64,000 nt of DNA from Candidatus Marinarcus aquaticus (GTDB lineage Bacteria; Campylobacterota; Campylobacteria; Campylobacterales; Arcobacteraceae): positions 124,001 to 188,000 of the forward strand of contig NZ_PDKN01000001.1 of NCBI RefSeq assembly GCF_004116335.1. The letters run 5' to 3'. The position numbers and the translations under genes are program-made. This document shows, piece after piece, positions 17,301 through 25,745 of the stretch. The stretch's first letter is position 1. Every line of letters starts with the position of its first letter. The notes below the pieces were generated by a model, which was not told where the DNA came from, ran no database searches, and saw only the letters and a list, made by a program, of their open reading frames with translations.

Positions 17301-18994
17301 GAACCAAATAAACTGTCTCTAAAAGCGACATCGCGTAAAAACAGTGCAATGTCAGGGAAAAAAATCAGAGCAATCGCCACACTTAAAAGAATAAAAATAA
17401 AGGGAGGTGTCCCTTTAATCACCTCCATATATGGTCGTCTGAACACAGCAATGGCCGTAAAAATATCACACCCAAAAGGGGGTGTGGCTGAACCAATGGC
17501 CACTTGTAGAGTAATAATCGTACCCACTAAAACAGGATCCAATCCTACACTAGTCACAACAGGTGCAAAAATAGGTACTAAAACCAAAATAACGACAATG
17601 GGATCCACAAACATACAACCAATAAAAAATGCCAATGAGATGACCAATAAAATTTCATACTCATTCATATGTATTAAACCAATGGCATTGAGGATTTGTT
17701 GGGGAATTTGTGCGTAAGATAAAACCCAGGCAAAAGCTGCACCTGCTCCTACAAGTATAAATACAACGGCTGTGACTAAACCTGTTGATTTTGCTGTTTC
17801 ATAAAAATCATGAAGTTTCATGGTCTTAAAGACAACACCCTCTAAAAAAACAGCATACGCAACACTCACTGCTGCTGCTTCAGTGGGACTGAAAATGCCT
17901 CCAAAGATTCCGCCAATGATAATAAAAGGAAAACCCAACGGCCATAACGCATTGTATACAGCACTTGTTCGCTCTTTCCATGAGGCTTTAGGTTCAGTTG
18001 GAATATTATTAAAATGAGCATAAGCATAACTGTATAATGAAAAAAGAAACAGAATCAAAAGTCCTGGACCAATACCTGCAATAAAGAGTTCTGGGATAGA
18101 GGTTTTTGCCACAATACCATAAATAATCATACCAATGCTGGGTGGAATTAAAAACGCAATATCACTGGAATTAATAATCAATGCCAAGATAAATGAGTCT
18201 TTATAACCCCCTTTTTGCAAACGTGGTCGCAAAGGTGAACCAATAGCAACAACCGTGGCTTGTGTGGAGCCTGACACTGCACCAAACATGGTACAAGCCC
18301 CTGCTGTACTTATGGCCAATCCGCCTTTGATGTGTCGAACAAATGCCATGATTAAATCGATGAGTTTTTCAGCCGATTTCCCTCGTGTCATGATGTCTGC
18401 TGAGAGAATAAACATTGGAACTGCAATCAAAGCAGGGGGACGAATACCTCCCATCATCTGTTGAATGATAAACTGCATGTTGTCCATTTGTCCATCGTAT
18501 AAAATAAAAATACCCAGTGTTGCTCCTGCAATAAGAGGAATTTTCATTGGAAAACCCAAAAGAAGAAAAACAATCATAAGAATAAACACGGTTAAACCAA
18601 AATGGGTTTTGAGATACTCAAAAAGGTTAAATCCTCTATCTAATACAATCGTACTGTTTGTTTGTGCAGGATCATTTCCCTTTTCTATAAAAGCAGAAAT
18701 CTCGATTTTCCCATCATTGAAATGTGCAATATCAACGGCTTCAATGCTCCAGTTTCCAAAAGCATTGGTCTGAACAGTTTGTTTAATGGTGTTGCCACTG
18801 TTATCTGTCAAAACAACTTTTATAGCGTGTTTTTCGACATTTTCTTCGGCATAACCATACACAGACAATAAACTCTTTTGTTCTAACACACTCTCTTCAA
18901 TCACCAGTTTAATATCGGTGTTTGCATGACTGATTATGGTAAGCAAACAAAAAATCAACGCTAAAACAAACTTTTTAAAAAAAGGAGTATTCAT
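17297..18994 (-). CDS. dctM: TRAP transporter large permease (DctM) with N-terminal Ig-like domain
   Basis: The 565-residue protein is about 130 residues longer than a normal DctM. Residues 1-24 form a signal peptide, and about 28-123 form a β-rich domain (DNSGNTIKQTVQTNAFGNWS… DRGF) resembling bacterial Ig-like modules. The DctM membrane domain follows: FPMKIPLIAGATLGIF, TRGKSAEKLIDL, GAVSGSTQATVVAIG, SEAAAV-type FSPTEAAAVSV and PPFGCDIFTAI. DctM is the ion-coupled channel subunit of TRAP uptake systems. It overlaps dctQ by 4 bp and is third in the dctP-dctQ-dctM operon. The added periplasmic domain may contact the binding protein. Confidence 0.9.
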   Translation of the reverse strand: MNTPFFKKFVLALIFCLLTIISHANTDIKLVIEESVLEQKSLLSVYGYAEENVEKHAIKVVLTDNSGNTIKQTVQTNAFGNWSIEAVDIAHFNDGKIEISAFIEKGNDPAQTNSTIVLDRGFNLFEYLKTHFGLTVFILMIVFLLLGFPMKIPLIAGATLGIFILYDGQMDNMQFIIQQMMGGIRPPALIAVPMFILSADIMTRGKSAEKLIDLIMAFVRHIKGGLAISTAGACTMFGAVSGSTQATVVAIGSPLRPRLQKGGYKDSFILALIINSSDIAFLIPPSIGMIIYGIVAKTSIPELFIAGIGPGLLILFLFSLYSYAYAHFNNIPTEPKASWKERTSAVYNALWPLGFPFIIIGGIFGGIFSPTEAAAVSVAYAVFLEGVVFKTMKLHDFYETAKSTGLVTAVVFILVGAGAAFAWVLSYAQIPQQILNAIGLIHMNEYEILLVISLAFFIGCMFVDPIVVILVLVPIFAPVVTSVGLDPVLVGTIITLQVAIGSATPPFGCDIFTAIAVFRRPYMEVIKGTPPFIFILLSVAIALIFFPDIALFLRDVAFRDSLFGS

Positions 18995-19554
18995 TGGTTT
19001 TGCTCCTCTTTTTTTTCACCATACTCATCTTTCATACATGTAGAGAGATAGACGTTGTTTTCTTGCAGATTCTTAATCAGTGTAAAAGCGTATTGCAGTG
19101 CAGTGATAAAAAAACCAACAGGCACCCATAAGTAGATATAAAAAACAGGGATTTGAAGTGCAGGAAGAATACGGCCACTTTGATACACCTCTACAATATA
19201 TAAATAAGAGTAGTATGAAAGCATGAACATAAAAACAGAGGTAATTAAAGCAATCACAAGCATTAAAAGTTTTCGGTAGGGTTTTTTTAAAGCATCATAT
19301 AAAGCCGACATTCTGATATGTCGAGCTTTTCTCGCAGCATAACTCAGACCTGCAAAAGTTGTAATGATGATAAAAATAACATTGAGTTCACCCGTGAAAG
19401 TTAACGCATCGTTAAAAATAAAACGGCTTATAACTGCAGCAATGGTATTTAAAGCCATACAAACGACCCCTAAAGCTAAGATAAAGCCCTCAAATTTATG
19501 AAGGGCATTATCAATAAAATCAAGAGGTTTTAAAAGAGTGTTAAAAAGAGTCAA
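18991..19554 (-). CDS. dctQ: TRAP transporter small permease (DctQ)
   Basis: The 187-residue protein has four membrane helices. It shows the DctQ pattern: SRFIFNDALTFTGELNVIFIIITTFAGLSYAARKARHIRM (the W/GE…E and A…HI motifs) followed by helices 3 and 4 (about 97-120 and 137-160). DctQ links to DctM in TRAP importers. The C-terminal ~25 residues are a charged cytosolic tail. It lies between dctP (17-bp gap) and dctM (4-bp overlap). Confidence 0.88.
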   Translation of the reverse strand: MTLFNTLLKPLDFIDNALHKFEGFILALGVVCMALNTIAAVISRFIFNDALTFTGELNVIFIIITTFAGLSYAARKARHIRMSALYDALKKPYRKLLMLVIALITSVFMFMLSYYSYLYIVEVYQSGRILPALQIPVFYIYLWVPVGFFITALQYAFTLIKNLQENNVYLSTCMKDEYGEKKEEQNQ

Positions 19555-19571
19555 AAGAAAAACCTAATGTT

Positions 19572-20582
19572 CTAGTTCCCATTTTTCATTGCTTGTTTTA
19601 AGTCCATGCGCATTTGCTTCAAAATGTCTTGGTTTGAATCACTTTTATCAGCAAAACTCTCTTGCACTTTTTGCGCTGCTTTGATAAAAGGGGCACGCTC
19701 TTTTTTGCTCAATGTTACAATTTTAAAACTCGGGTTTGTACGAACAATACGTCCTAAACCATAGGCATCGAGTTTTTGTGCCTCTTTTAAAATCACCTTG
19801 TGTGCATACGCTGCTGCTGCTTTAATGAGTTTTTTATCCCTTGAACTTAAAGCATCAAAGAATTGTTTATTGGCACTCGCACTGGCATTGAAGTGTCCAT
19901 GTCCAGTATACGTCAATACGTTGGTTAAATTGTCCAAATCATACGCTTCAATCCATACTGTGGGGTTCTCTTGACCATCAATCATATTGGTTTTAAGTGC
20001 ACCAATTAAATCTCCCCAACTCATTGGAACAGGAGAAGCTCCAAAAGCTTTATAAGTCTCTACAAGTATCGGAGAACCAGGCATTACACGAATTTTTTTA
20101 CCTTTTAAATCATTAGGAGAATGAAATGCTTCAAAAGTAGTGATTGCCATTTCTCCTTCAGGAAAGATTGAAAGTAACTCTAAACCGTGTTGATGAAACA
20201 CCGAAGGCAACATCTCATTAATCACTTTGGAGTGTTTAAAAAAGTAGTCCAGTTGTTGGGTATTGGTTGGTAAAATATAAGGCAGTGTAAAAAGATCCAT
20301 TTCTGGAATCGTTCCACCCATATAGCCTGTGGATTGTCCTAAAAATTGGAGCAGACCTGCACGTGTTTGCTCCATCATGTCGGTCTCTTCTCCTAAACTT
20401 CCTACAGGGTAAATCTTGATTTTGTGTCGAGAATTCTCTTCAATAAACTCTTTAAAGGCTGTGGCGTAGATGCCTTGAGGGTCGTTTAGTCCTTCTCCCA
20501 TGGCATATTTCCATGTAGCTGCACTTAAAGTAGTGGCACATATTGTAAGGGCTAAGACGAAAATTTTAAACTTTGAAATCAT
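19572..20582 (-). CDS. dctP: TRAP transporter periplasmic solute-binding protein (DctP family)
   Basis: The protein is 336 residues from ATG 20582, which has a GAAGGA ribosome site. The signal peptide ends near ATTLSAA. DctP-family marks are GSLGEETDMMEQTRAGLLQF, the PYIL lobe segment, LKGKKIRVMPGSPILVETYKAFGASPVPMSWGDL with the substrate-carboxylate Arg, and DGQENP. It delivers an organic acid to DctQM. The ligand cannot be told from sequence alone. First gene of the TRAP operon. Confidence 0.88.
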   Translation of the reverse strand: MISKFKIFVLALTICATTLSAATWKYAMGEGLNDPQGIYATAFKEFIEENSRHKIKIYPVGSLGEETDMMEQTRAGLLQFLGQSTGYMGGTIPEMDLFTLPYILPTNTQQLDYFFKHSKVINEMLPSVFHQHGLELLSIFPEGEMAITTFEAFHSPNDLKGKKIRVMPGSPILVETYKAFGASPVPMSWGDLIGALKTNMIDGQENPTVWIEAYDLDNLTNVLTYTGHGHFNASASANKQFFDALSSRDKKLIKAAAAYAHKVILKEAQKLDAYGLGRIVRTNPSFKIVTLSKKERAPFIKAAQKVQESFADKSDSNQDILKQMRMDLKQAMKNGN

Positions 20583-20783
20583 GTTTTTTCCTTCAAATTT
20601 TTGGTGGTAAAATAAACACAAATAATGTATATATTTTACATATTTTATGTTTATTTATAACATTAAATAGGTATAAATAGAATTAAACAGATGAATAACG
20701 TATAAAATATTAAACAGCTTTAAATAAAAACACTGCATAAAACCAAGTTAAAACGTGTCAGAAAGAGTTAATGCGACACTGCC

Positions 20784-20789
20784 TATAAT
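20784..20789 (+). promoter_or_regulatory. -10 box before the SRPBCC gene
   Basis: TATAAT lies 32 bases before the ATG at 20821, with an AAGGAGAG ribosome site between. The 238-bp divergent gap from dctP is otherwise AT-rich. It holds GTGTC…GACAC inverted repeats (about 20755-20779) of unclear role. Confidence 0.4.
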
Positions 20790-20820
20790 GATACTATAGT
20801 AACATAACAAGGAGAGAAAA

Positions 20821-21267
20821 ATGAACAGCATTATAAAACGTACTCTGATTAAATGCAGTATTGAAGAACTGTTTAAGTTTCACTTAAATTCAAGTAATAT
20901 TGCACATATCACACCTTCAAATATTACAGTTGAACTTCTCAATGAAGACCCTGTTACCTATGTGGGGAAAGTGGTTAAACTTAAAATTACAAAGTTTTTT
21001 ATACCGCAATATTGGCATGTGAAAATCGAAAAGTTAGATGAACCATATATATTGGTAGATGTTGCAATTCGTTCTCCGTTTGCATATTGGAAACATCAAC
21101 ATATTTTTACACCAAAAGAGCAAGGGTGGTGTGAGCTTAAAGATATAATAGAGTACAGACTGCCATTTGGCTTTTTAGGACAACTGTTTAATCCTTTGAT
21201 TAAAAAAGATATTGAAAATATGTTTGAATTCAGACATCAAAAAACAAAAGAAATTTTGGAACAATAA
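20821..21267 (+). CDS. SRPBCC (START/Bet v1-like) family protein
   Basis: The 148-residue cytosolic protein shows the helix-grip fold pattern: an opening β-strand, a helix with the IEELFKFHLNSSNIAHITP segment, alternating β-strands (VDVAIRSPFAYWKHQHIF…) and the C-terminal helix FEFRHQKTKEIL. Such proteins bind hydrophobic ligands; this subgroup has no firm function. It has its own promoter and precedes the P-type ATPase cluster by 188 bp. Co-regulation with it cannot be shown. Confidence 0.72.
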   Translation: MNSIIKRTLIKCSIEELFKFHLNSSNIAHITPSNITVELLNEDPVTYVGKVVKLKITKFFIPQYWHVKIEKLDEPYILVDVAIRSPFAYWKHQHIFTPKEQGWCELKDIIEYRLPFGFLGQLFNPLIKKDIENMFEFRHQKTKEILEQ

Positions 21268-21331
21268 GATAAAAAAGAGTTTCTTTTTAATATTAATTAT
21301 TAAAATTAAAGTAATCAGAGGAAAATTGTAT

Positions 21332-21337
21332 TATAAT
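21332..21337 (+). promoter_or_regulatory. -10 box of the P-type ATPase / iron-compartment operon
   Basis: TATAAT about 120 bases before the first ATPase ATG implies a leader of roughly 110 nt with no obvious ORF. The 188-bp gap contains no Fur-box match that I consider convincing. The AAAGGA ribosome site lies just before the ATG at 21456. Confidence 0.4.
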
Positions 21338-21455
21338 ATGCACAAATTATTATGATGTATGAAACGGAAGTCTTGTTATTCTATTAAGAACAGAATTTGC
21401 ACAGAGTATTACATAAATACACCCGCTTCCTTTATAGACAGCCAAAGGATCACAC

Positions 21456-23609
21456 ATGAACCGTCAAATTTATGTAAAAAGTATTGCCAATAATCGCGTA
21501 CGTTTAAAGTCTGAGCTTTTTTGCACACAACATAATCTTGAGTTATTGGAAAAAGAGTTTCAAGATATTTTTACTTCGTTTAGAACCAATCTTTCATGCA
21601 AATCGATTATTTTTACCTACTCTTTAAATACAACCTTAGAAAATATTTTAAACAAAATGGAACGTCTGTTTCATATCACACTCTCTGTTCCTGCAAGCAA
21701 TGTTTTGTGTGAAAACAAAAGTTGCAGCAGTTGCAGCCTGAAAAAACATGATGCCGTTTCATGGAAAAGAAAACTTATTGAATTTGGCTTGTTAACGGGG
21801 TATGCTCTTTATATTTTTATAGGCGAGAGTTTTTTAGGTGTAAGTATTGCTGCAACACCATTGAGTCTGGTGGCATTGGTCTCACTGGTTGCCGCCATTC
21901 CTTTATTAAAAGAGTCATGGCAAGAGATGAAACACAAACAGTTTACGCTTCATACGTTTATGAGTGGTACACTGCTTTTAGCTATATTTTTAGGAGAAGC
22001 AACGGCTGCCTTTGAAATCATCTACATCTTACGTGGTGGCATGCTTTTAGAGGAGTATATTGCCAATCGTTCACGTGAAGAGATACAAAATTTAGTAGAA
22101 CTGGATATTCAAAAAGTCTATGTGCTTATTGATGAAGTGGAAGTAGAAATCGATATGCATACACTCAAAGAGGGTGATATTGTTGTAAGTAGAAGTGGTG
22201 AAAAAATCCCTGTGGATGGTATCATTATCCAAGGCAATGCAGAGATCGATGAAGCCATTATCAATGGTCGCAGTGAACCTACATTTAAACAAGAAAATGA
22301 AGAGGTTTTTGCTGGAACAGTGTGTGAAAGAGGGCGTATTTATATTGAAGTTTCGGCTTTGGGTAATGAAACCTACATCTCTCGAACCATGAGAGAAGTG
22401 GAGTATTCTCTTATGCAAAAATCACCCAGTGAATTAGAAGCAGACCGATTAGCAAATCGACTGCTTAAACTGGGGACACTTTTAACTGTAGGAACTTTTT
22501 TTATAACAGGTTCATTCACAGCAGCTTTTTCTACCATGATTGTCATGTCGTGTCCATGCGCTACTGTTTTAGCTGCATCTACAGCTGTCAGTGGTGGGAT
22601 TGCTAATGCTGCTAAGCAAGGTATTTTAATCAAAGGGGGCGATGCCTTAGAGAATGTGAGTAAAAGTGAAGTTTTTTGTTTTGATAAAACAGGAACACTC
22701 ACAACGGGTCGTCCAGTTATAACGGATATTGTCAGTTTCAATGGTTCAGATGAAAACAGAGTGTTAGAGTATGCTGCTATGGCAGAATATCGAAATTCAC
22801 ACCCCATAGCAAAAGCGATTGTGGCACAAGCTAAAGATAAAGGTATGACATTTGAACACACTTTAGAAAGTGAAATCATTCCTGGATTTGGCGTTAAAAG
22901 TACCTATAATAGTGAGCGTATTTTAGTAGGTAATAAAGCGTTACTTCACCGTTTTAAAGTTGCGACCAAAGAGTACAGTAAAACGGTCTCTGAACTTTTA
23001 GGTAGTGGAAAAACGGTGGTGTATGTGGTTAAAGGTGAAACCATTTTAGGACTGCTTGCTTTAACGCATGAGGTTCGAAAAGGCACCAAAGAGATGATTC
23101 AACACTTAAGAGATAAAGGAGTAAAACACATTGTACTTCTAACAGGGGATGAGGTACAAGTGGCCAACAGTTTTGCTTTTGATTTTGGTTTTGATGAAGT
23201 CTTTGCCAATCAAACACCACAAGGAAAAGCTGAAGCGATTATGCAATTAAAAAAAGAGTATGACAAAGTGGTCATGGTTGGGGATGGTGTAAATGATACG
23301 TTTGCCATGAGTAAAGCAGATGTGGCCATCTCATTTGCTGCAGGTGGAAGTGAAGCAGCGATTGCCGTTTCAGATATTGCAGTGACACACTCTCACCCTG
23401 AAGATGTAGTGAATTTATATGATATAAGTAAACGAAGCTTGAATGTAGTGAATCAAAACTACTACATTGGTACGGGTACAAATTTAATAGGGGTAGGACT
23501 TTCTGCAGTTGGAAAATTAACTCCGGTTGGTGCAGGCTTGATTCATATTGGACATACTCTAGGAATTATGTTAAACTCTTCTAGACTGGCTATTGATACT
23601 AATTCTTGA
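21456..23609 (+). CDS. P1B-type ATPase with CPC motif but altered actuator loop
   Basis: The 717-residue protein has a divergent HMA-like domain (1-75) without CxxC and a Cys-rich linker (CENKSCSSC, 85-93). Hydrophobic helices precede the actuator domain. The metal motif is CPC (366-368). Phosphorylation is at Asp410 in DKTGTLTTG; SHPIA, LLTGDE and GDGVND are intact. The actuator TGES motif, whose Glu drives dephosphorylation, is replaced by NGRS (270-273; Arg272). It may be slowed, regulatory or paired with the second ATPase at 25746. It opens a tightly packed operon. CPC pumps usually move Cu+, Zn2+ or similar ions; the substrate here is uncertain. Confidence 0.88.
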   Translation: MNRQIYVKSIANNRVRLKSELFCTQHNLELLEKEFQDIFTSFRTNLSCKSIIFTYSLNTTLENILNKMERLFHITLSVPASNVLCENKSCSSCSLKKHDAVSWKRKLIEFGLLTGYALYIFIGESFLGVSIAATPLSLVALVSLVAAIPLLKESWQEMKHKQFTLHTFMSGTLLLAIFLGEATAAFEIIYILRGGMLLEEYIANRSREEIQNLVELDIQKVYVLIDEVEVEIDMHTLKEGDIVVSRSGEKIPVDGIIIQGNAEIDEAIINGRSEPTFKQENEEVFAGTVCERGRIYIEVSALGNETYISRTMREVEYSLMQKSPSELEADRLANRLLKLGTLLTVGTFFITGSFTAAFSTMIVMSCPCATVLAASTAVSGGIANAAKQGILIKGGDALENVSKSEVFCFDKTGTLTTGRPVITDIVSFNGSDENRVLEYAAMAEYRNSHPIAKAIVAQAKDKGMTFEHTLESEIIPGFGVKSTYNSERILVGNKALLHRFKVATKEYSKTVSELLGSGKTVVYVVKGETILGLLALTHEVRKGTKEMIQHLRDKGVKHIVLLTGDEVQVANSFAFDFGFDEVFANQTPQGKAEAIMQLKKEYDKVVMVGDGVNDTFAMSKADVAISFAAGGSEAAIAVSDIAVTHSHPEDVVNLYDISKRSLNVVNQNYYIGTGTNLIGVGLSAVGKLTPVGAGLIHIGHTLGIMLNSSRLAIDTNS

Positions 23610-23673
23610 TTTATTTTAAGGTTAAGTTAAAGTGGGTTTTTGAATAATCATTAAAATCAAAAGGATACAGTAA

Positions 23674-23988
23674 GTGATTACGGTTGATAAAATTATAGAA
23701 ATCAGTTCTTACCTTACACTTATTCACCATACAAAAGGGCGAATACGTGTGAGAGTAAATCCAAAAATAAAAGAACAAAGTGAAAATATCACATTACAAG
23801 ATATTGAGCAAATTCCTCAAAAGATTGATGGAATTAAAAAAGTTAAAATCAATAAGATAGTAGGTTCTATTACCATAGAGTATGACAACACAATTTTCCC
23901 TGATTATTTATGGAAAAACCTACTCAATCAAGAGAACGTTGAAGAGATAGCAGAGATTTTAAACAGACTTTCAAAAGAGGTAGAGTAA
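23674..23988 (+). CDS. Small HMA-like domain protein
   Basis: The 104-residue protein begins with GTG after an AAAGGAT ribosome site. It has the βαββαβ pattern of HMA_2-type domains: HTKGRIRVRVNPK, then IDGIKKVKINKIVGSITIEYDN. It lacks the CxxC metal-binding pair of true metallochaperones. Similar patterns occur at the N-termini of both ATPases in the operon. It overlaps the ferritin-like gene by 1 bp. A role as adaptor or chaperone for the ATPases is inferred from the shared fold. Confidence 0.7.
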   Translation: MITVDKIIEISSYLTLIHHTKGRIRVRVNPKIKEQSENITLQDIEQIPQKIDGIKKVKINKIVGSITIEYDNTIFPDYLWKNLLNQENVEEIAEILNRLSKEVE

Positions 23989-24734
23989 TGGAAAACACGA
24001 CAAACCAAGAGGTGTTAAAAAACTTTGATGATGAGGTGCTTAAAACATTTAAAGTGGATGTAAACAGTGAAATTCCTGTACTGCATCAAGTTTTGAGGAT
24101 TGCTGTTTATGATGAGTATCATGCGTATGAAACTTATAAAAAAGTATTAGAAACGTTTGGAGACACACCACCATTTACCAATATCATAGAAGCCGAAGTA
24201 AGACACTATCAAGCACTTTTACATCTGCTTGAAAAGTATCAAGTTCCTGCTCCTTTAAATGATTGGGAATCTAAAATTGAAGCGCCCAACTCTGTTTTAG
24301 AAGCGTGCGAAATAGCAGTGGCTGCAGAGATTGATAATATTCAAATGTACGACAATCTGATTGATTATGTTCAAGAGTATCCCGATGTGCTTGATACGAT
24401 GTACAAACTTCAAGCAGCTTCATACAATAATCACTTGCCAGCATTTAGAAAAGCAGTGGCACAACACAGCCAGTTAGAAAATGTGAACCTCAATGATATT
24501 CATCAACAATACTCTGCACATAATCTTGATGATGCCATTGGCAAAATGGATGAAATTGGACAGATGGTTCAAAAGTTTTCTGCTGGGGATGTATCACAAG
24601 AAGATTTAATGAAAATGTTAAGCAACACTAACCTTTCATTTATAGGTGGGGCACTTTTAGGTGCTGTAGGAGCAGGGGTGCTTTCACAAATGATTAAAGA
24701 GAATGAACATAAATCTACACAAGAGGAGGATTAA
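23988..24734 (+). CDS. Membrane-tailed ferritin-like protein
   Basis: In the 248-residue protein, residues ~25-160 form a four-helix ferritin-like domain with candidate di-iron ligands in DEYHAYETY, EAEVRHYQALL (ExxH) and AAEIDNIQMY; the last helix has NNHLPAF. After a linker, about 215-236 (FIGGALLGAVGAGVLSQMI) is a glycine-rich membrane segment, so the domain is probably tethered. It resembles DUF2202-type ferritin-like proteins. It starts 1 bp inside the preceding gene and sits between the two ATPases, suggesting iron binding or oxidation at a membrane. Confidence 0.78.
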   Translation: MENTTNQEVLKNFDDEVLKTFKVDVNSEIPVLHQVLRIAVYDEYHAYETYKKVLETFGDTPPFTNIIEAEVRHYQALLHLLEKYQVPAPLNDWESKIEAPNSVLEACEIAVAAEIDNIQMYDNLIDYVQEYPDVLDTMYKLQAASYNNHLPAFRKAVAQHSQLENVNLNDIHQQYSAHNLDDAIGKMDEIGQMVQKFSAGDVSQEDLMKMLSNTNLSFIGGALLGAVGAGVLSQMIKENEHKSTQEED

Positions 24735-24736
24735 GT

Positions 24737-24829
24737 ATGCCCATTATCCCTTTTTCGTTAGGAGCCGTAGTAGGAGCAACACTCATGGTGATGCTTAAAA
24801 CAACCAAACAACATAATAAGGAGAAGTAA
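24737..24829 (+). CDS. 30-residue single-span membrane protein
   Basis: A small frame encodes 30 residues. It consists of a hydrophobic, glycine-containing helix (PFSLGAVVGATLMVML) and a basic tail (KTTKQHNKEK). It starts 2 bp after the ferritin-like gene, with GAGGA just ahead, and its TAA overlaps the next ATG (TAATG). The tight packing and similarity to the glycine-zipper helices of its neighbours support it as a real gene. No family assigned. Confidence 0.6.
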   Translation: MPIIPFSLGAVVGATLMVMLKTTKQHNKEK

Positions 24830-25080
24830 TGTTACCGTTTATTGCAGGAGTAGCCGCTGGAGCAATCGCAGTTGTGGCTTATAACAACAATGATAAAATC
24901 AAAAAAAGTGTTAATGAAGGTACTAAAAAAGCAAAAACATTGGCCGAAAGTGGATTAGAAAAAAGCAAAGAGCTTGCAAAAGATGTCAAAGCAACCGTAA
25001 GTGAAAAAGTGGACTCCATCAAATCAAAAAAGTCTGAAACCAAAACTGAAACCAAAGGAGAAGTCAGTGATGCCAAGTAA
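24829..25080 (+). CDS. Membrane-anchored lysine-rich helical protein (YtxH-like)
   Basis: The 83-residue protein has a glycine/alanine membrane helix (LPFIAGVAAGAIAVVAY) followed by a long, highly charged amphipathic helix rich in Lys and Glu. This is the layout of YtxH-like or apolipoprotein-like membrane-surface proteins. It overlaps its upstream neighbour by 1 bp and the next gene by 11 bp. A structural or membrane-shaping role on an internal compartment is possible; no function is established. Confidence 0.7.
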   Translation: MLPFIAGVAAGAIAVVAYNNNDKIKKSVNEGTKKAKTLAESGLEKSKELAKDVKATVSEKVDSIKSKKSETKTETKGEVSDAK

Positions 25081-25414
25081 TTTAGCAATCAATACAGGTG
25101 CACCCAGAAACGTAACAGGTCACGTAGTAAGTGGTGCATTAGCAGCAGGAGCCTTAGCAGCAGCGCTCAACTACAATAAATATAAAAAGGGTGAAATAGC
25201 AAAACAAGAGGCGATCAGCAACTCTTTAAAACTCTCTGCTCAAGGTGGTGTGGCAACAGGCAGTGCCATTGCTGCAGCAAACTACATGGGTAAAGGAAAC
25301 ATCATGGGAGTACTTACAGCTATTTCTGTTGGTGCCATGGGAGTATATGCGGTAGAGAAAGTGAGTGAAAAACTTGAAGAGAGACAACGATTAGAAAAAA
25401 GAAAAGAGGCATAA
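25070..25414 (+). CDS. Glycine-zipper membrane protein
   Basis: The protein is 114 residues from ATG 25070, with a GGAGAAG ribosome site; an upstream in-frame start at 25001 would lie well inside the previous gene. It has two Gly/Ala-rich hydrophobic segments (VVSGALAAGALAAALNY and GVATGSAIAAANYMGKGNIMGVLTAISVGAMGVYA) and a charged C-terminal helix. Such glycine-zipper hairpins pack tightly in membranes. It is part of the run of small membrane proteins between the two P-type ATPases. Confidence 0.72.
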   Translation: MPSNLAINTGAPRNVTGHVVSGALAAGALAAALNYNKYKKGEIAKQEAISNSLKLSAQGGVATGSAIAAANYMGKGNIMGVLTAISVGAMGVYAVEKVSEKLEERQRLEKRKEA

Positions 25415-25415
25415 A

Positions 25416-25736
25416 ATGCATAAGAATACGATTCAAAATAATCCATACATCAATACTCAAAACCAAGGGTTAAATGATTTGAATTTGGCCAATCAAAATC
25501 CATATATTAACAACGCACCAGCTGATGGTTTATTGGGTAATTTTGATACGGGTAAGTTTTTATTAGGGGCTGCTATTGGTGCTTTGGGTGCTTATGTGTT
25601 GACCAATGAAAATGCACAAAAAGCAATTTTTAAAACCGTGGCAAAAGGAAGTGCGCTTTTTACAGCTGGAATTGAAGAGATGAAAGAGCGATTTGAAGAT
25701 GCAAAAGCTGAAATGGAAGCTGAACCAGTTGAGTAA
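25416..25736 (+). CDS. Glycine-zipper membrane protein with Asn-rich N-terminus
   Basis: The 106-residue protein has an Asn/Gln-rich N-terminal 35 residues with two NPYIN repeats, one glycine-zipper helix (FLLGAAIGALGAYVL, about 47-61), and then an acidic amphipathic helix (FTAGIEEMKERFEDAKAEME). It starts 1 bp after the preceding gene. The duplicated NPYIN tag could be a short protein-interaction motif. Function unknown; context as for its neighbours. Confidence 0.7.
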   Translation: MHKNTIQNNPYINTQNQGLNDLNLANQNPYINNAPADGLLGNFDTGKFLLGAAIGALGAYVLTNENAQKAIFKTVAKGSALFTAGIEEMKERFEDAKAEMEAEPVE

Positions 25737-25745
25737 GAGAGTCTC

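Noticed and set aside
21268-21455. Fur box upstream of the P-type ATPase operon
   Set aside because: AT-rich stretches gave only weak partial matches to the 19-bp consensus, none better than expected by composition.
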